From Melampsora larici-populina 98AG31 (taxonomy: Eukaryota > Basidiomycota > Pucciniomycetes > Pucciniales > Melampsoraceae), in NCBI RefSeq assembly GCF_000204055.1, contig NW_006768770.1, positions 1,751,589 through 1,815,588 on the forward strand: a DNA stretch of 64,000 nt, given 5' to 3'. The position numbers and the translations under genes are program-made. Positions 11,500 through 23,993 of this stretch are shown in pieces (the stretch's first letter is position 1; every line of letters starts with the position of its first letter). The notes under the pieces were generated by a model. That model was not told the origin of the DNA. It did not search any database and saw only the letters and a program-made list of their open reading frames with translations.

Positions 11500-14400
11500 T
11501 CAAGGACGAAATGGAATACCATTCTCTTTGAGTTGTCCCAAGATCCTTGCGTCTTCTTCCTCCCACATTTTGAGTGTTTCAGGGTTCGCTTTGAAATGCT
11601 TTATACATTCCACACACCGACTTCACTCGAAGAATCCCAAATATACCAAACATGATATAAATCAGCATCAACAGTATGACATGGGTAATATTGATGCGGT
11701 TCATTCAAGTGGAAGGAAACGCACATGTAATATGCCGAACTAATTGGCCCATACCCTAACAAGATGAATTCCGGTATGGCTTCCCCAATCGGATGGAAAT
11801 CCTCTTCAGGTAAGCACTAAAAAGAGATCCGCCGACAGATAAAAAAGCACATCATCAATATGTGACTTCCATGAGTCCTCACAAGGTCAACATACTTCTT
11901 CACAATATGCGTCGGAACAAGTCTGGCAGCGGTAAAGCATTCCACCCGAATCGTTCGTACTTCGACCACAACTGGTACATGAATGTTGAGTACATATAAA
12001 AGTGGTACTTTGGTTCAATTTTTTATTGGACCAACCCAAACACTTTGCATGTCCGACCCTAGGGCACTACGGGGGGGTGAATCACCAGGTAGAAAGATTT
12101 CAGCGTTCAGGATGATATAGTGTTAAGAAGACTGAGAAGACTGACATGATTGCAAAGGTATAGCTCTCCGCCATCGTGACAGACGATACAAGCTTCTTCG
12201 TGATCAAACTTGCGTTTCGTCCGTTTCGTGTCCTGGAGTTTTAGCAATGCGTTTATATCACTTGTAATTGTCTTTACCTGGAAGAAAGCGATACCATTCA
12301 GGAATGTACTCAAATAGAGTCATTGCAATTGATGAAGAGCATGGAGAAGGACGAAAGAGTCACGTACCGCTTCCCATCGCACGTTACCCATTGTGTCATT
12401 CTCAACAGCATGTCCATCTACCATCTGTGTTCGCAACTTTCTTGCCCTGTCATTCCGCTGCAAGTTCACCCAATCTTCCCCAATTTGCTTTTGGCTGCGA
12501 TTAGCAAGGTATTTTTTACCCTCAAACATTCGCGTCCGAACTCTCTCGATTCCCTGTAACAATTCTAACTCTTCTTTTTCATCCTCAACTGATTGTTCTC
12601 CATTCACTTCGTTCTCTAACTTTTGCTTTGTCTTTTGCTCCTCTTGTCTCGCGGTCTCCAAAATCTCCTCGAAACTGGAGTCAATAAACCCACGATATCC
12701 TGAGCGAATGTCTTCAAGATCCTCATCCTCCATCGGAACTGAGCTGCTCTGAACTGAGTTCGCATTATCAAAGACTCGTGCACCACCTCTGAGTATCGCG
12801 CAAAGTTCTCCCGTGGACATTTTCATCTTTTCCTCCGTCTCGATGGTCTCGGCTGTTTCCTGTTCCTGATTCCCATTATTGGCCTCCATGATCTTGAGTG
12901 AAAGATATAGCTTTTTGCGTAGACGGCTCAACATCTGCTCCTCCACCGAGGCTGCACAGATAAGCCGATAAACAGTGACCGGCCTCGTTTGACCAATACG
13001 ATGGGCCCGGGCAATCGCCTGTATATCTACTTGTGGGTTCCAGCTTGAATCGTAAAGTACGACTGTATCTGCAGCGGTGAGGTTGATCCCCAGCCCTCCT
13101 GCTGAGGTAGATATGAGAAAGACTGGCTTAGGCAGTTGTCCCTGGAAAGAGTTTTGAAAGAGTCGAATGTTGAGCGATCGACGAGGTCGACTAGTGCCAC
13201 CATCTAATCGTAGAAAACCAATGGAGCGTAAATTGAGAAAGTCCTCCAAAATGTCGAGCATCCTGGTGAAGCCACTGAATATAAGGATCCGTTTGCCTTG
13301 AGGTATCAGACTAGTAAGCAGTTTGTCGAGTAGTATAAGTTTGTTTGACGCTTCAACTACGTGCTCAGCAACCTCAAATGGCTCTGGCTCCGAGTTTGGC
13401 ATCAGATAAGGACTAGCGAGGGACCAAGTTAGCCTCAGCTGTATCAACAGTACCAAACATATGTCAGAAATTATCACTCACTGATCGCAAACCTTGCGAA
13501 GTTGGATTAATAAGTTCATCAATCGCGTGTACGAGTTGGATGTATCTTTGGTCTCAGACTCGATTGCATATGATATTTGTTTACTGAGCTCCTTCACTTC
13601 CTTCACATGAGTGGTGACCTTATCGAGCGAGAGGGGCGTGCTGGTCCCACCAGTATTGGTTATTGCATTCGAGGCGTTCACTGGGTCATTGTCGCCACCA
13701 GCAGTTTGGAAGATTTGGCTGAAAGTAGGATATGTACCAACAAAGGAAGTGAGTACATGGGTCAAGACTGCGTTGAAAAACAGAGAGCTCACTTTAAGGA
13801 AGCCATATCGGATTTCATAATCAACCTTTTGGTCCAAAAGCGTTGGCACGGAGACATGGGAAGGTAAACTATGCGATATGAAAGGTAACAAAAGGCTCAG
13901 TCCGTGAAGGAACGGAGAACGAAGGGAATTGAAAGAGCCAAAACAAACGAGTGATCTCTTTTCGAGGAGGGACTGAGAGCTGGCTTTGAACGCTATCCTT
14001 TGTTCGTCTGAGCATCAAGAGATTGAGTAAACGCCGACTAGAATTGAGAAAAGTTGTGTTGTAACTTCCTGCGCTCAGATCGAATGCTCTTGAAAACCCA
14101 GAGAGTGTGTTAGGGGTGAAAATATGAGGAAGCAACCAATGCAGTAAGCTCCAGAGTTCGACCAAATTATTTTGGACTGGTGTACCAGTCAAAATGAGTC
14201 GATGAGACGATCGGATCGGCTGAAGAGATTGTGCAAGCTGGGTATCCCAGTTCTTTATTCGGTGACCCTCATCCAAAATCACATATCCCCACGCTCGAGC
14301 CGGATACTTGAACCATCCCTGTTCCGCTTCATAGCCTTCATAGGTGGTCAATACAATATCGAATTGGTGGGCTGACTCTAGCGCTCCAAGCTGTTTGGTG

Positions 14401-15095
14401 AGCCGATTGCGTTCAGCAGGCGAGCCATGGAGGGTACAACTCGTGAGTGAGGTCCATTTCTTGATTTCGTTTTGCCATGATGACAGCACAGAGAGCGGAC
14501 AGATGATCAGGTGAGACGTCTGCGAGTCATCTGGAGCTTGCTCCTTGAAGTAAACCAACAGTGATAATGTTTGAAGTGTTTTTCCTAATCCCATCTGAAT
14601 CAGACAAATCAATCAGTTAGAAAAACCGACACGAATCTTGATTGGAGACTACTAAAGCACCTCGTCCCCCAAAATGCCATTCATGCCGTTGCGATGCATG
14701 TACACCAGGAAACTGAGGCCGTGGAGTTGGTAAGACTTCATTTTTCCTTGCACCGTCATTGGCTGAGGCAACGCTTCGAGACCAACTGGTGGAAGTTTGA
14801 CAGCATCAGTCTGCTTGATCAAGACTGCGTGATGAGACTGTGGAAGGAGTTCGAGGAAGAGGGCGCGGTGTTTTTTGACGAAAGCGCGTTGAGAGGCTTC
14901 AAGAGCTGCGCTACGCGCCGAAACTTCGAGATGCTTGTTGGAAGCCTTTTTCTGGCGCTTTTCAGTCGAGGGTTCATCATCATCTGATCGTTTGCGCTTG
15001 GGAGCTTTGCGTGGTTGCTTGCTCGAGACTGTGTTGGACGTGATGGTACGAATGCGATCACTGCGGCGCGCCTGGGTAGGATTGGATGGACTCAT
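11500..15095 (-). CDS. SNF2-family chromatin-remodelling ATPase with C-terminal PHD-like Cys/His finger
   Basis: Predicted nuclear DNA-dependent ATPase. The ATG is at 15093-15095. A basic, Lys/Arg-rich N-terminus with nuclear-localisation-like clusters (KAPKRKRS) precedes the helicase core. The core has LHGLSFLVYM (motif Q area), GDE|MGLGKT (motif I, split by an intron at about 14600-14660), DEGH (motif II, about 14270), LTGTPVQNN (motif III, about 14190), then the C-lobe with RILIFSGFTRMLDIL (about 13270), STSAGGLGINLTAADTV (about 13090) and ARAHRIGQ (about 13000). A long acidic and coiled region follows. The C-terminus has a zinc finger, CIVCHDGGELYLCNH at about 12150-12200, continuing as CPRVGHAKCLGW...CTSCGRS...CQTCSDAYCEE at about 11900-12060. 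It ends ...ENGIPFRP with the stop at 11500-11502. The layout resembles ISWI/LSH-like remodelers, but I see no SANT-SLIDE domain, so the exact subfamily is open. Confidence 0.88.
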
Positions 15096-15853
15096 GTTAA
15101 CCTTGAGTCTAGACGGTTATAAAGGGGATCGGGTTGAAATGTGCAAGTTAAAGTGAGGGAACTTCCGAGCAGAGGCAAAGGAAAAAGTTTTGACTGCAAT
15201 CGTAGTGGGAACTTTCCGGAGTCCACGGCACGAGTTTGGCGAAAGCTTGAAAGAAAACCCTTTCGTCACGTGAGTGCGCCGCATCATGCCCGTCTCCGAT
15301 CTCGCCATGTGCGGCTTGGTAAAAGTGCAGCGGTCTATGTAGGAGCGCGGAGCGTCGCATACATAATGTCACCTCCCCTGCAAGCTGCATCCCTGAACTT
15401 TGGATTCCTTTGGATACCCTGAGGTCTTGTACTGTGGTTGGCAGTTGCTGTGTAAGATATGATTTACCTTGTCGCTTGCTCGGGGTTGGAAGGCAAAGCA
15501 TCTTAGCTTGAGATGGGAGTTGGTTTATTCTTATAGACTCAAGAGATTTGGAGTTTCGGCGAACGCGCTTGTTGAGAGGTTTATTAAGCTTGAGAGAGTC
15601 GTGTAGCGAGCGCGAGGTTGGCGGATAGTGATAGATCACCAGAGTCTTGACTGGTGCAGGTGCTTGACTCTGGAAATTAGGAAAGTTGCGTTTGAGTAAA
15701 TCTACGGGAGTTTCCAGATCATCCAAGTTGACATGTTCAAGTTACAGGTTGAAAAGTTTCTATATCTTTCTGCCCTCTCACCAGTGACCCTCATCACTTT
15801 ACGCCACGCCAGTGGAATTGATAGCATAGAAACGTCCAAGCGGCTTTCTCAAA
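15096..15853. promoter_or_regulatory. Divergent promoter region of the SNF2 gene and PMI
   Basis: About 760 bp lie between the SNF2 start (15095, minus) and the PMI start (15854, plus). The region is less AT-rich than its surroundings and holds a long minus-strand open frame (15148-15726), listed separately. Both promoters must lie here. Confidence 0.45.
15148..15726 (-). CDS. Unrecognised open frame in the SNF2/PMI promoter region (doubtful)
   Basis: A 192-codon frame is open here on the minus strand, but its first codon in the open stretch is TTG and no ATG lies at its upstream end. If real, it would need an upstream exon overlapping the PMI 5' region. The N-terminal half looks protein-like, with basic and Leu/Ser-rich segments (VDLLKRNFPNF, KRVRRNSKSLESIRI); the C-terminal half is irregular. 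No family is recognised. A GTAAAT donor near 15455 and CAG acceptors nearby could define a short intron. A chance frame in a promoter is at least as likely as a gene. Confidence 0.2.
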   Translation of the reverse strand: MDDLETPVDLLKRNFPNFQSQAPAPVKTLVIYHYPPTSRSLHDSLKLNKPLNKRVRRNSKSLESIRINQLPSQAKMLCLPTPSKRQGKSYLTQQLPTTVQDLRVSKGIQSSGMQLAGEVTLCMRRSALLHRPLHFYQAAHGEIGDGHDAAHSRDERVFFQAFAKLVPWTPESSHYDCSQNFFLCLCSEVPSL

Positions 15854-17417
15854 ATGTCATCAGATTCATACCCCACCGTCATCGAACTCATTCCTCAAGC
15901 TCAGTCTGTAAGCTGTTGGTGACTTTTTGATCGGCTTGAACATTAGCTCAAGCACTTCTTTGCTTTCTTCATGTTCTAGTACGATTGGGGCAAGCTGGGA
16001 AAGGATGGTAGCAAGGTGGCCGAATATGCTCGTCATCAACCCGGTTTCGTTTACGATGAATCAAAACCTTACGCTGAAGTATGTGACTCTTCATCATTCT
16101 GTACACGGCTTTTCATTCTCGGGTGATACATTGCTCAAGAGATTTCGAATACTAAAGTGCTGTCCGGATTGACTGTAGCTATGGATGGGTACCCATCCTT
16201 CCCTTCCTACTCGCCTTGCGAGTGACGGTCAACCCCTCTTGGCAGATTATATCGCTCGTGATCCAAAGAAGCTACTTGGTGAACGAGTTGCGGCCAAGTA
16301 TAATTCGGAGTTGCCATTCTTGTTCAAAATCCTGGCCATTCGTAAAGCACTCTCGATCCAAGCACATCCCGATAAAACCCTTGCTGAAAGGTTACATCGT
16401 GAAAGACCGGAAATTTACAAAGACCCTAATCACAAGGTTGGTCTTCCGATCTGAGGGTTGGTATCCTACATCACTGATCTGAAGTCATATCTTTTTTGCG
16501 ATCTCCTGTAGCCTGAGATGGCTGTTGCTTTGACACCCTTCGCGGGATTTTGTGGTTTTCGCCCTTTGGATGAAATCGCTGGCTTCTTACGCACTATACC
16601 CGAGTTTGCCGCGGTAGTAGGCAAAAAGGCTGCGGAGTCATTCCTTTCTGCGACAAGCAACTCCACCTCAACAACAGATCAAAAGTCTGACCTCCGCGCC
16701 TTGTTCAGTGCTTTGATGAATGCGAACGCAGAGCATGTATCAGAGGAACTTGGAAAACTGGTCAGCCGCTTGACCACTGAAGCGCAAGATGGAGTTCTTG
16801 AACGATTGGTCATCGAGCTCGACAAACAGTTTCCACGAGATGTGGGAGTATTTTGCACCTATATGCTCAACTTAGTGCACCTCGAACCTGGACAAGCCGC
16901 TTTCCTAAGCGCCAACGAGCCGCACGCTTATCTCAGTGGAGGTACGATCAATCCCTTTCTAGGCGTACTTTTGATTCACCACGCTGATCTTCTCATTGTC
17001 TCAATGTCAGATATCGTGGAGTGTATGGCGACATCCGACAATGTCGTTCGGGCAGGCCTGACACCCAAATTACGTGATGTCAACACGCTCGTGGAGATGT
17101 TGACTTACAAATGTGGCTCAGCTTCAAGCCAGCGACTCGAGCCCACCAACTACAAAACGTGCACTCACACAGTCCTTTACGACCCACCTATCGCGGAATT
17201 CTCTGTGCTTGCCACCACACTTGGTCCGAACCAGACAGACTGTCATCCACCAATTGATGGCCCTTCCATCGTTATTGTCACCTCTGGTACCGGCGGTATC
17301 GACTCGGCTTCAGTCGAGAAAGAGGGACAAGTGTACTACTTACGTCCAAATGAACAGGTCAAATTGAACAGTGGATCCAATGGTATGATCTGTTACCGTG
17401 CCTTTGTAGAAGCATAG
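15854..17417 (+). CDS. PMI40: Mannose-6-phosphate isomerase (type I, zinc-dependent)
   Basis: Interconverts fructose-6-phosphate and mannose-6-phosphate, feeding GDP-mannose for glycosylation and cell-wall mannan; cytosolic. Exon 1 (ATG at 15854, MSSDSYPTVIELIPQAQS) ends at a GTAAGC donor. Exon 2 gives YDWGKLGKDGSKVAEYA, and exon 3 starts LWMGTHPSLPT, the family's G.HP motif. The zinc-site motif SIQAHPDK is at about 16350-16375. A third intron splits HK|PEMAVALTPFAGFCGF near 16435-16510. The second metal motif, SANEPHAYLSGG, is at about 16905-16940. The stop is at 17415-17417. The total of about 430 residues matches the family. All four exons join in frame at GT-AG sites. Confidence 0.94.
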
Positions 17418-17837
17418 ACATACTTTCTCTGTGGACACTCTCAATGGTATAGACGGTGGCCTTGTGACAGGACTACTCCCTTGTGCGGACAATAATATCA
17501 TCCTAAAGTTTTCAGCCATCAGATGATAGCGTTCATATAATGTCTTGCGCAGCAGACAACATGAGCAACCCCAAATTTTTTGTATTCTTTCACTCAATAT
17601 TAGCCCAGCCTTATTGAAAGCTAGAACGGTTGTATCGAGTACATATTCTTGGACCATATGATTATGAGAGCCAGGCCGGCCTTGGGCAGAGACACACCTT
17701 TCGTCTCCCTCACACCTTGGAGATCAATCACTTATATTTCTGCATTACGATTGCTAAGATTGTCGACCAATTGAACAGATTAACAAGATCATCAACGTAA
17801 TTTGAGTTGAAACTAATCGCTATGAGCTCCATTGCAC
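17418..17837. other. Convergent 3' intergenic region
   Basis: Lies between the 3' ends of PMI (+) and the Trm732 homologue (-). No gene-like frame or repeat recognised; presumably both 3' UTRs. Confidence 0.45.
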
Positions 17838-20800
17838 CTAAATACTGAATACTTCAGGAAACTCCAATCGTGCTCTGATGTTTTCCAGGAAAGCATGTTC
17901 ACGAGCTTCAAAACAATATTGAAACTGTGTCTCTAACGTTTTTGCTATCAAAACAACGTGAAGGCCCAGTAATTGAGATTCTGTCCGGAGAGGCGAGGTG
18001 GTACTATCTGCCTGTGGTTGTACTTCATTGCCGGTACTTGATGCTTGCAAAGCGGAGACGGCCTGGTGAAAACGTTCGAATACACTTGATGGTATAAGAA
18101 CGGGAGGACTTTCCGTGGTACAAGAAGTTCGGACTGTTTGCAAGTCTTGCATGATATAAACTTCAGCGAGATCATCGCAATAAAGGTTGAGACGTTCCTT
18201 GGAAAAGATGCAACATGTAGATCCCAGGGGGTGGTTCACTTCTAGAATTTGCAAGAGATGAAACAGAATTGGCTAGTGTAAGTCAACGGCCACAATGCTA
18301 CACTGATTTGTAATCTGATCGTACTGACCGGGTTGGAAGGAGGCAGGGTTAAGAATTTTTTCGATGAGATAATTGTGATCAATTTGAGTCGCTTTTTGCA
18401 ATATAACTTCCAAGGTTGCTCTAGGTACCTTTGGAGATCCATCTGAAAGGTTTGAAATCCTGCCAATACATTCAACAATTGTGGACCTAACGTCCTCGTC
18501 ATCATCTTGAAGCAGGGAGATGGCGGCGTCTAAAAACTGAATGCAGTCAGGTGAAAGAGGGGTACTGTATATATCACAGACAGCCGACAAAGCTTTGGCT
18601 GCCGACATTCGAGTGTCAATACTCTGGAGATTATAAATACACAGTCAATAATCGCACACGTTTTTGCTTGGTAAACTGCTTACCTGTTCCTCAAGGGATG
18701 CAATCTTGACCTCGGCGAAGAAGGTTTCCTTCCAGACATTCAAGTCGTCATTCTCACCATCACTCTTAGATTGTTTCACTAAACCATGAGCCATGATGAT
18801 CAAGATCACGTTTTGTATGGGTAGTATTCTTGTCTTCTGGTAATTATCAATGATCTCGGGTAATTTCCAATCTGAAGAGGTGAGTGGGACGATTCCTTCG
18901 GCCAAAACTTGGAGGGCGGGTAAACGTAAGTTAACAGATATCGTTTCATCTCGACTTAAACTGATGATCGCCTGCTTAACCGAACCGTCAATCAGTATAT
19001 TCGGTGGAATCCGATCCCGCGAATCTTGCAATATGAACTCCAGCGCTGATATTTGTATCGCGGACGGGCCTTTGACAAGGCATTCGGATAGTAAAGTCGC
19101 ATCCATTCTTCTACTCAACAGCTGTTTGACTGCAGTATGAAGAAACGAGTTGATTGCAGGTGTTGATGCGTCAAAAGAAACCAAAAGCCGGGGTAGTACC
19201 AGCGATCCGCAAAGTTCAAGTTCAATCTCAATACCGAAGCGGGACTGCGCTGCATCGAGAATCTGCAGGAATACCAAGCGACACAAGTACGGTGTTGGCT
19301 TATTTGACGAAAGTGACACAGCTAATCGGTGCAGTGCAACGCTGACTGGAAAATATGGCGAGAAGAAAAAGTTATTTAGTTGTAGACCTGAAGGTGTGTC
19401 AAAAAAATCAAAAAAACTCACCTTGCATTTTGTCGTCAACACACAATGAACCTGAAACCTCTATCAGGCGACTGATAGCTAGCAGTTGTCCATGCATCTG
19501 ATGGTTTGTCACATGCTCAATGCTCAGCATCTGTCGCTTCCACAACGATTGTACGATAAAGGGGACACACTTGATTGAAATTCGAGGCTACCATAGCTTC
19601 GCCGAGCAGATCGCGCAGGCGTGCGGGGACGTCCATGAATGGCACAAGTCCGGTCAAGGCATCGGCACTGATAGACCTTATCTAGACAAGAATAGGACTG
19701 ATGAGGAAAAACGTATATATGAGCTGCATGTGTGAGCTCACCTTTGATACCCTACTCTCCAAACATCGCTGGACCAATGGGATGTAGTCATTTGCTACCG
19801 GACTTGCGTTGGGATTTTGCAATAGCGAAAGCAGAGAAAGAACTGCAAAAAGAGGGCTTTGTAAATCGGCTTGAAGACTTATGTGTAAGTCGTTTTCAAT
19901 AGATCGCCTGAGTTCCTTCAATAATATTGAATGCAGAAGAGGTAGCCGATGAAAAAAATCTGCGAGTTTGATGTCAAACCGAATCCTTAGCTGTGAGCTT
20001 TTGTAGAGTGTTGGCAGATCTTTTCACTTACCCGTGACTGTTTCCCTTTTACAAAGCATATGATATGTTCTATCCATGTCTAGCGCTCTACTACCAAACA
20101 CTCGATTCGTTAGACCCGAAAAAAGTATCAAAGCCCCGTTGCGAATTCGCCAATCTGGAGAGACAAAACTCCGGATTGCGAGGTCATAGCTCTGCTCAAC
20201 AAAGAGAGAGACAACTTTTGAAGATATCAAAGCATCCGTGTGTAAGATTTTGAGTGTGTTGAGGCAGTGGATCTTAGATTCCAAAGGCGTGTCTACATCT
20301 TGAGATATTTCCAAGATCATCCCAAACGCTTCCTGAAGTCCGGCAAGGTCGCAAGACGATAACGCTTGACATGTTGATAGTATACAAAACGGTAATCCGG
20401 CACTTCTACGGGTGAACGAAAGCTTCCGAGAAGTGATGGCCTTAATGTGCATCTTCAGCCATGCGGCGGGAAGCTGCGAGGTCGAAGTGCACGTTGGACT
20501 ACAGAGGATACCACAAAGCTTGCTATACGATGCATGAATGGCACCAAACGCACCGCGGTGTCGAATTTCGAGTAGCCATGTCTCAAACAGTCTACCTATG
20601 TCTGAGATGTCATCCAGACTGATGGCCCTTGGGCCAGGCAGATACGAGCCACTCAAATACATTGTCATAACTCTTGCTACTTCAGTGAGTAAGGCACTGC
20701 GTTGTGCAAATAAAAGAAGATCAAGAACTGATCAGCTTTTGGGAAAAGCACACTACTTCAAAGCGCGTATACCTTGCTTCTTTCATGCCTCGCCAACATG

Positions 20801-23580
20801 CACTCAGCACGGCTCTCTTGCGAGTACCGGTGAAGGCAGCTGTCAGTTCGACGCGCTCGTCAGCTGAGTCAACCTCGGCATTATCGCCAGCTATCAGCAC
20901 CTCGGCTCGAGCATCTTCGTGATCAGGAACTAACTCTGCCATCGATTCTTCTTCAATGTAGTTGGAATCGGGAGCTGCAGCGCACAGTACGACTCTGGCA
21001 AAGGCCCATACTCTTTGGACCAGCCGTTTCGCCTTTTCGAGGATCGAGAACAAATCGTTGGACTGTACCAGAGATTGCATCATAGATTCCGATAAGCAGG
21101 TTAAGAGCGAGCTGATATTACACGTAGGATCATTCAAGGGATGGTAAGCGAGGCACAATCTGAAATGCCGGAAACGAGGACATATTATGTTCAGCTAGCT
21201 CACCTAATCGTCATCAAAAAGCCTTGGACTGGTCGACTTTCGCAAGCGTCAGCGATGTTACTTTCGGCTGCCTCGATACAATCCTGTAATGCCTCCAGTC
21301 TACCGTATAGAAATAATGCTTCATGGTATACCATCCCGATCGATGAGGATTGCGTTATGAACTGGTGGGGTCTGATGTGAACCAATAGACAATTGCTTAC
21401 CTAATGGGTTTTCCGATTTTAACCAATTCTGCGATCGGGGTAGCAAGGCCAATGGCACTCGACATGTCCCGTTCAGAATCACTTTGTCAACAATTAACCG
21501 GAGTAGGAGGTTTCCCGTACAAGTCTCGCTAGCCTTTTTTGATCCAGAAAGCTTGACAGCAATATCGATAATGTCGCGTTCGAAGCTGTCTTCGGGCTCA
21601 TAGCCAGGTAGAGGGGTTGGAGAGCCTTGTAACATAAGGAAGGCAAGGTTTCGTATATCATCGTACGTACTGTTTAAAGCAGCCACTAAAACCCTAACCA
21701 AGCTAGGATCCATGATACACAAATCGAAAGGGAACCTTGATATCTGTCCAGCCTTTGGCAGCTTCTTAGCTCCCTTCGAAGCGGCAGGATCCTTCGACGG
21801 CCCAAAGCTAGCGGTGTTGGTTGGAGACTGAAAAGACGTGTCGAGACCAGTGTCCAGGAGCAACTTCAGATAATTCAGACAAGATATTTGATTCCGATAG
21901 GGCGAAAAGAATGTACAGTTGGATAGCCATAAGGTCTTCAATTTATTTAAGAAGGCTTCAACTTCAGCAAGATAGGTCGCATGCACTGTCATCTGAGCAC
22001 GAATGGTCTCATTCGCAGTAAGGGTGAGGGGATCTTTTGGAAATAATGACTGCCTGTTTTCTTTCGTCTTGAGATCTTGTCTTTTTTTGTTTGCAGCATG
22101 AGAGGAATCACGAAGACGCTCCAAGAGAGTCTTCAGATTGCTTTTGATGTTTTGCTTCAGTTCGGCATCAATCTCACCAAGGTTCCAGCGAAAGAACTTC
22201 TCCAACAAGGCCAAATGGCTCGATGGAAGAGGTGCAGCAAAGGAGTTAGATTGGCATATCACAGACAGTGCGGATGACCTTAAAGAGGTTGATGAATGTG
22301 ACAGACAGACTAAAAGTGTCGGTTCGTTGATCAACTCGCATTCCTCCCCGCTGTACACCTTATTCTCGGGATGGTCAAGACCCCCAACTGATCGTCCAAG
22401 ACAGGCTAGAGAGATTACACCGGAGAGCTCCGGAAGACTGGCAGAGGCGGGGAACTTCTCAGGTCCAGATTTCACTTTGTAAATCAACTCACGACTGAGT
22501 TGCTTGAAAAAAGTTGGGTCTTGCTTGAATAAATTACGAAGGTAATAGCGGCAGAAATATTGTCGCTTTCGTTCATCCTCGCAAAGAAGTATCGAGCAGG
22601 CGATTGAGATCCACATATGTTCGCTCTTGTTAGCATGGGAGTCAACCCCATTTTGGGTGTTTGGACTATCGCAACCTATTGTCATGAACGTCCATCTAAC
22701 CGCCAGCTGACCAGCCACCGAAGCGATTTTGTCGTCACCGATGGCATGTAACACAATCGAAAGGAATTCATTGCGATTGCTGACATGGCATCTTAGTTCT
22801 CGTAAGGTTTCTTCAGCCGACATATATGAGAAGAGATACAGTAGGACGGCAAATGTCCGTTTTTCGACAAATACTGCGTCTTTGATCAAAGTAAGAAAAG
22901 TTTGAATAGCCGGTCGATCAAGCGGATTAGGAGAGACTGCAGCTGAATGCTCCAGGAGGTTTGTGAGAGTAGCCTTAATCTTGTGAGCAATACCCAATGA
23001 GGAGTTCCAATATTTCCAGATTGCTTTACAGATTGCTACCTCGATGTCTGCAGTGAGGCCAGGATGGTCTTGAGAAGCTGATGGACCCTTTTCTTTCATC
23101 TCCGTTTTACATTCGCGGAGCAGGAGGTTGATTATGTCTAAAGATGTGATCGCTTCCTGACTGGCATCGGTCGGCTCGGACCATTGTGTGCTTTCTGTAG
23201 GGAGATCAAGGTCACTAGTCGAACGCCAATGGTGGGTCCCCAAAAGAACTCCCAATGCCAAGTCAAAAGCCGCCTGTTTCAAGTCATCTTCGCTTCCTGT
23301 TGCCTCTGACTGCGCTTGACTGCGTTGGTCACCGGAGTGGTCAGCATGCCTCCTGAAAACATATCAAGGCCAAATCAGCGCGGTGATCCGACACAAAAGG
23401 GGTATCCATCACATACGGTTGGTGAAAAACATCTTTCCCTTGGTCAGCATTGACTTGTATCAATTTTTTCGCGAATGGTGAAAGCTGTCTCGCATCCTTC
23501 AGATTGCATTGACGAGCAGATTGCATCAGGTGTTCCTTCATGCTTTCAAGACGGGACAGTCTGCTATGACTTGACTGCAT
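17838..23580 (-). CDS. TRM732: Trm732/THADA homologue (DUF2428 armadillo-like protein, tRNA Nm32 methylation partner)
   Basis: Large helical-repeat protein. In yeast, Trm732 partners the methyltransferase Trm7 for 2'-O-methylation of position 32 of the tRNA anticodon loop; THADA is the animal counterpart. The diagnostic DUF2428 block is clear: RRSAGLPFCILS (about 20390) and then WRIRNGALILFSGLTNRVFG (about 20090-20150). The rest is HEAT-like helices over several exons; the longest open block covers 21390-23280. An early intron is well defined at 23353-23416, with a GTATGT donor and TTTTCAG acceptor joining in frame. The first in-frame ATG is at 23578-23580 (MQSSHSRLSRLESMKEHL); the frame stays open upstream but only to a TTG. 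The stop is at 17838-17840. The total is roughly 1,700 residues, in the range of the fungal family. Other intron joins are inferred. Confidence 0.85.
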
Positions 23581-23993
23581 GCTGCCAGGTCGGTATAGGG
23601 TCACAGTTATTGAAGCTAGGTATTTGATGTAAATGTTATCGCGACAGGTTCTTTGCGCGAAAGCCAATTAGGAACTCGGGATAAATAATTTCTCGTGAAA
23701 AGCGCGGAGCCTCCGAACGCGGCGGCGTGCCTATATACACATAGTTTCATCTTGCAGCCATGTGACAGATGCACGGCTGTGTCAAGTCCTGGACAGTCCT
23801 GTTACATGAGCAATAAATACATGACAGTACTACACTACGGTGTCATAGCTCGGTGTCACTCGTTTAAGATGCAAAATTTGATTTTTTTTCTGACCGTGGT
23901 TTGATTCTCTCCATTCTACAATCTCCATTCTACAATTCGGGCCTCATCCCCCCACAACCATCCTCTGAGAGTTCAAGTTCAACAAAGTAATCA
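23581..23993. promoter_or_regulatory. Divergent promoter region of Trm732 and BRX1
   Basis: About 410 bp separate two divergent start codons, both for genes serving the translation machinery (tRNA modification and 60S assembly). The region is pyrimidine-rich near the BRX1 start. No specific factor site is assigned. Confidence 0.45.
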
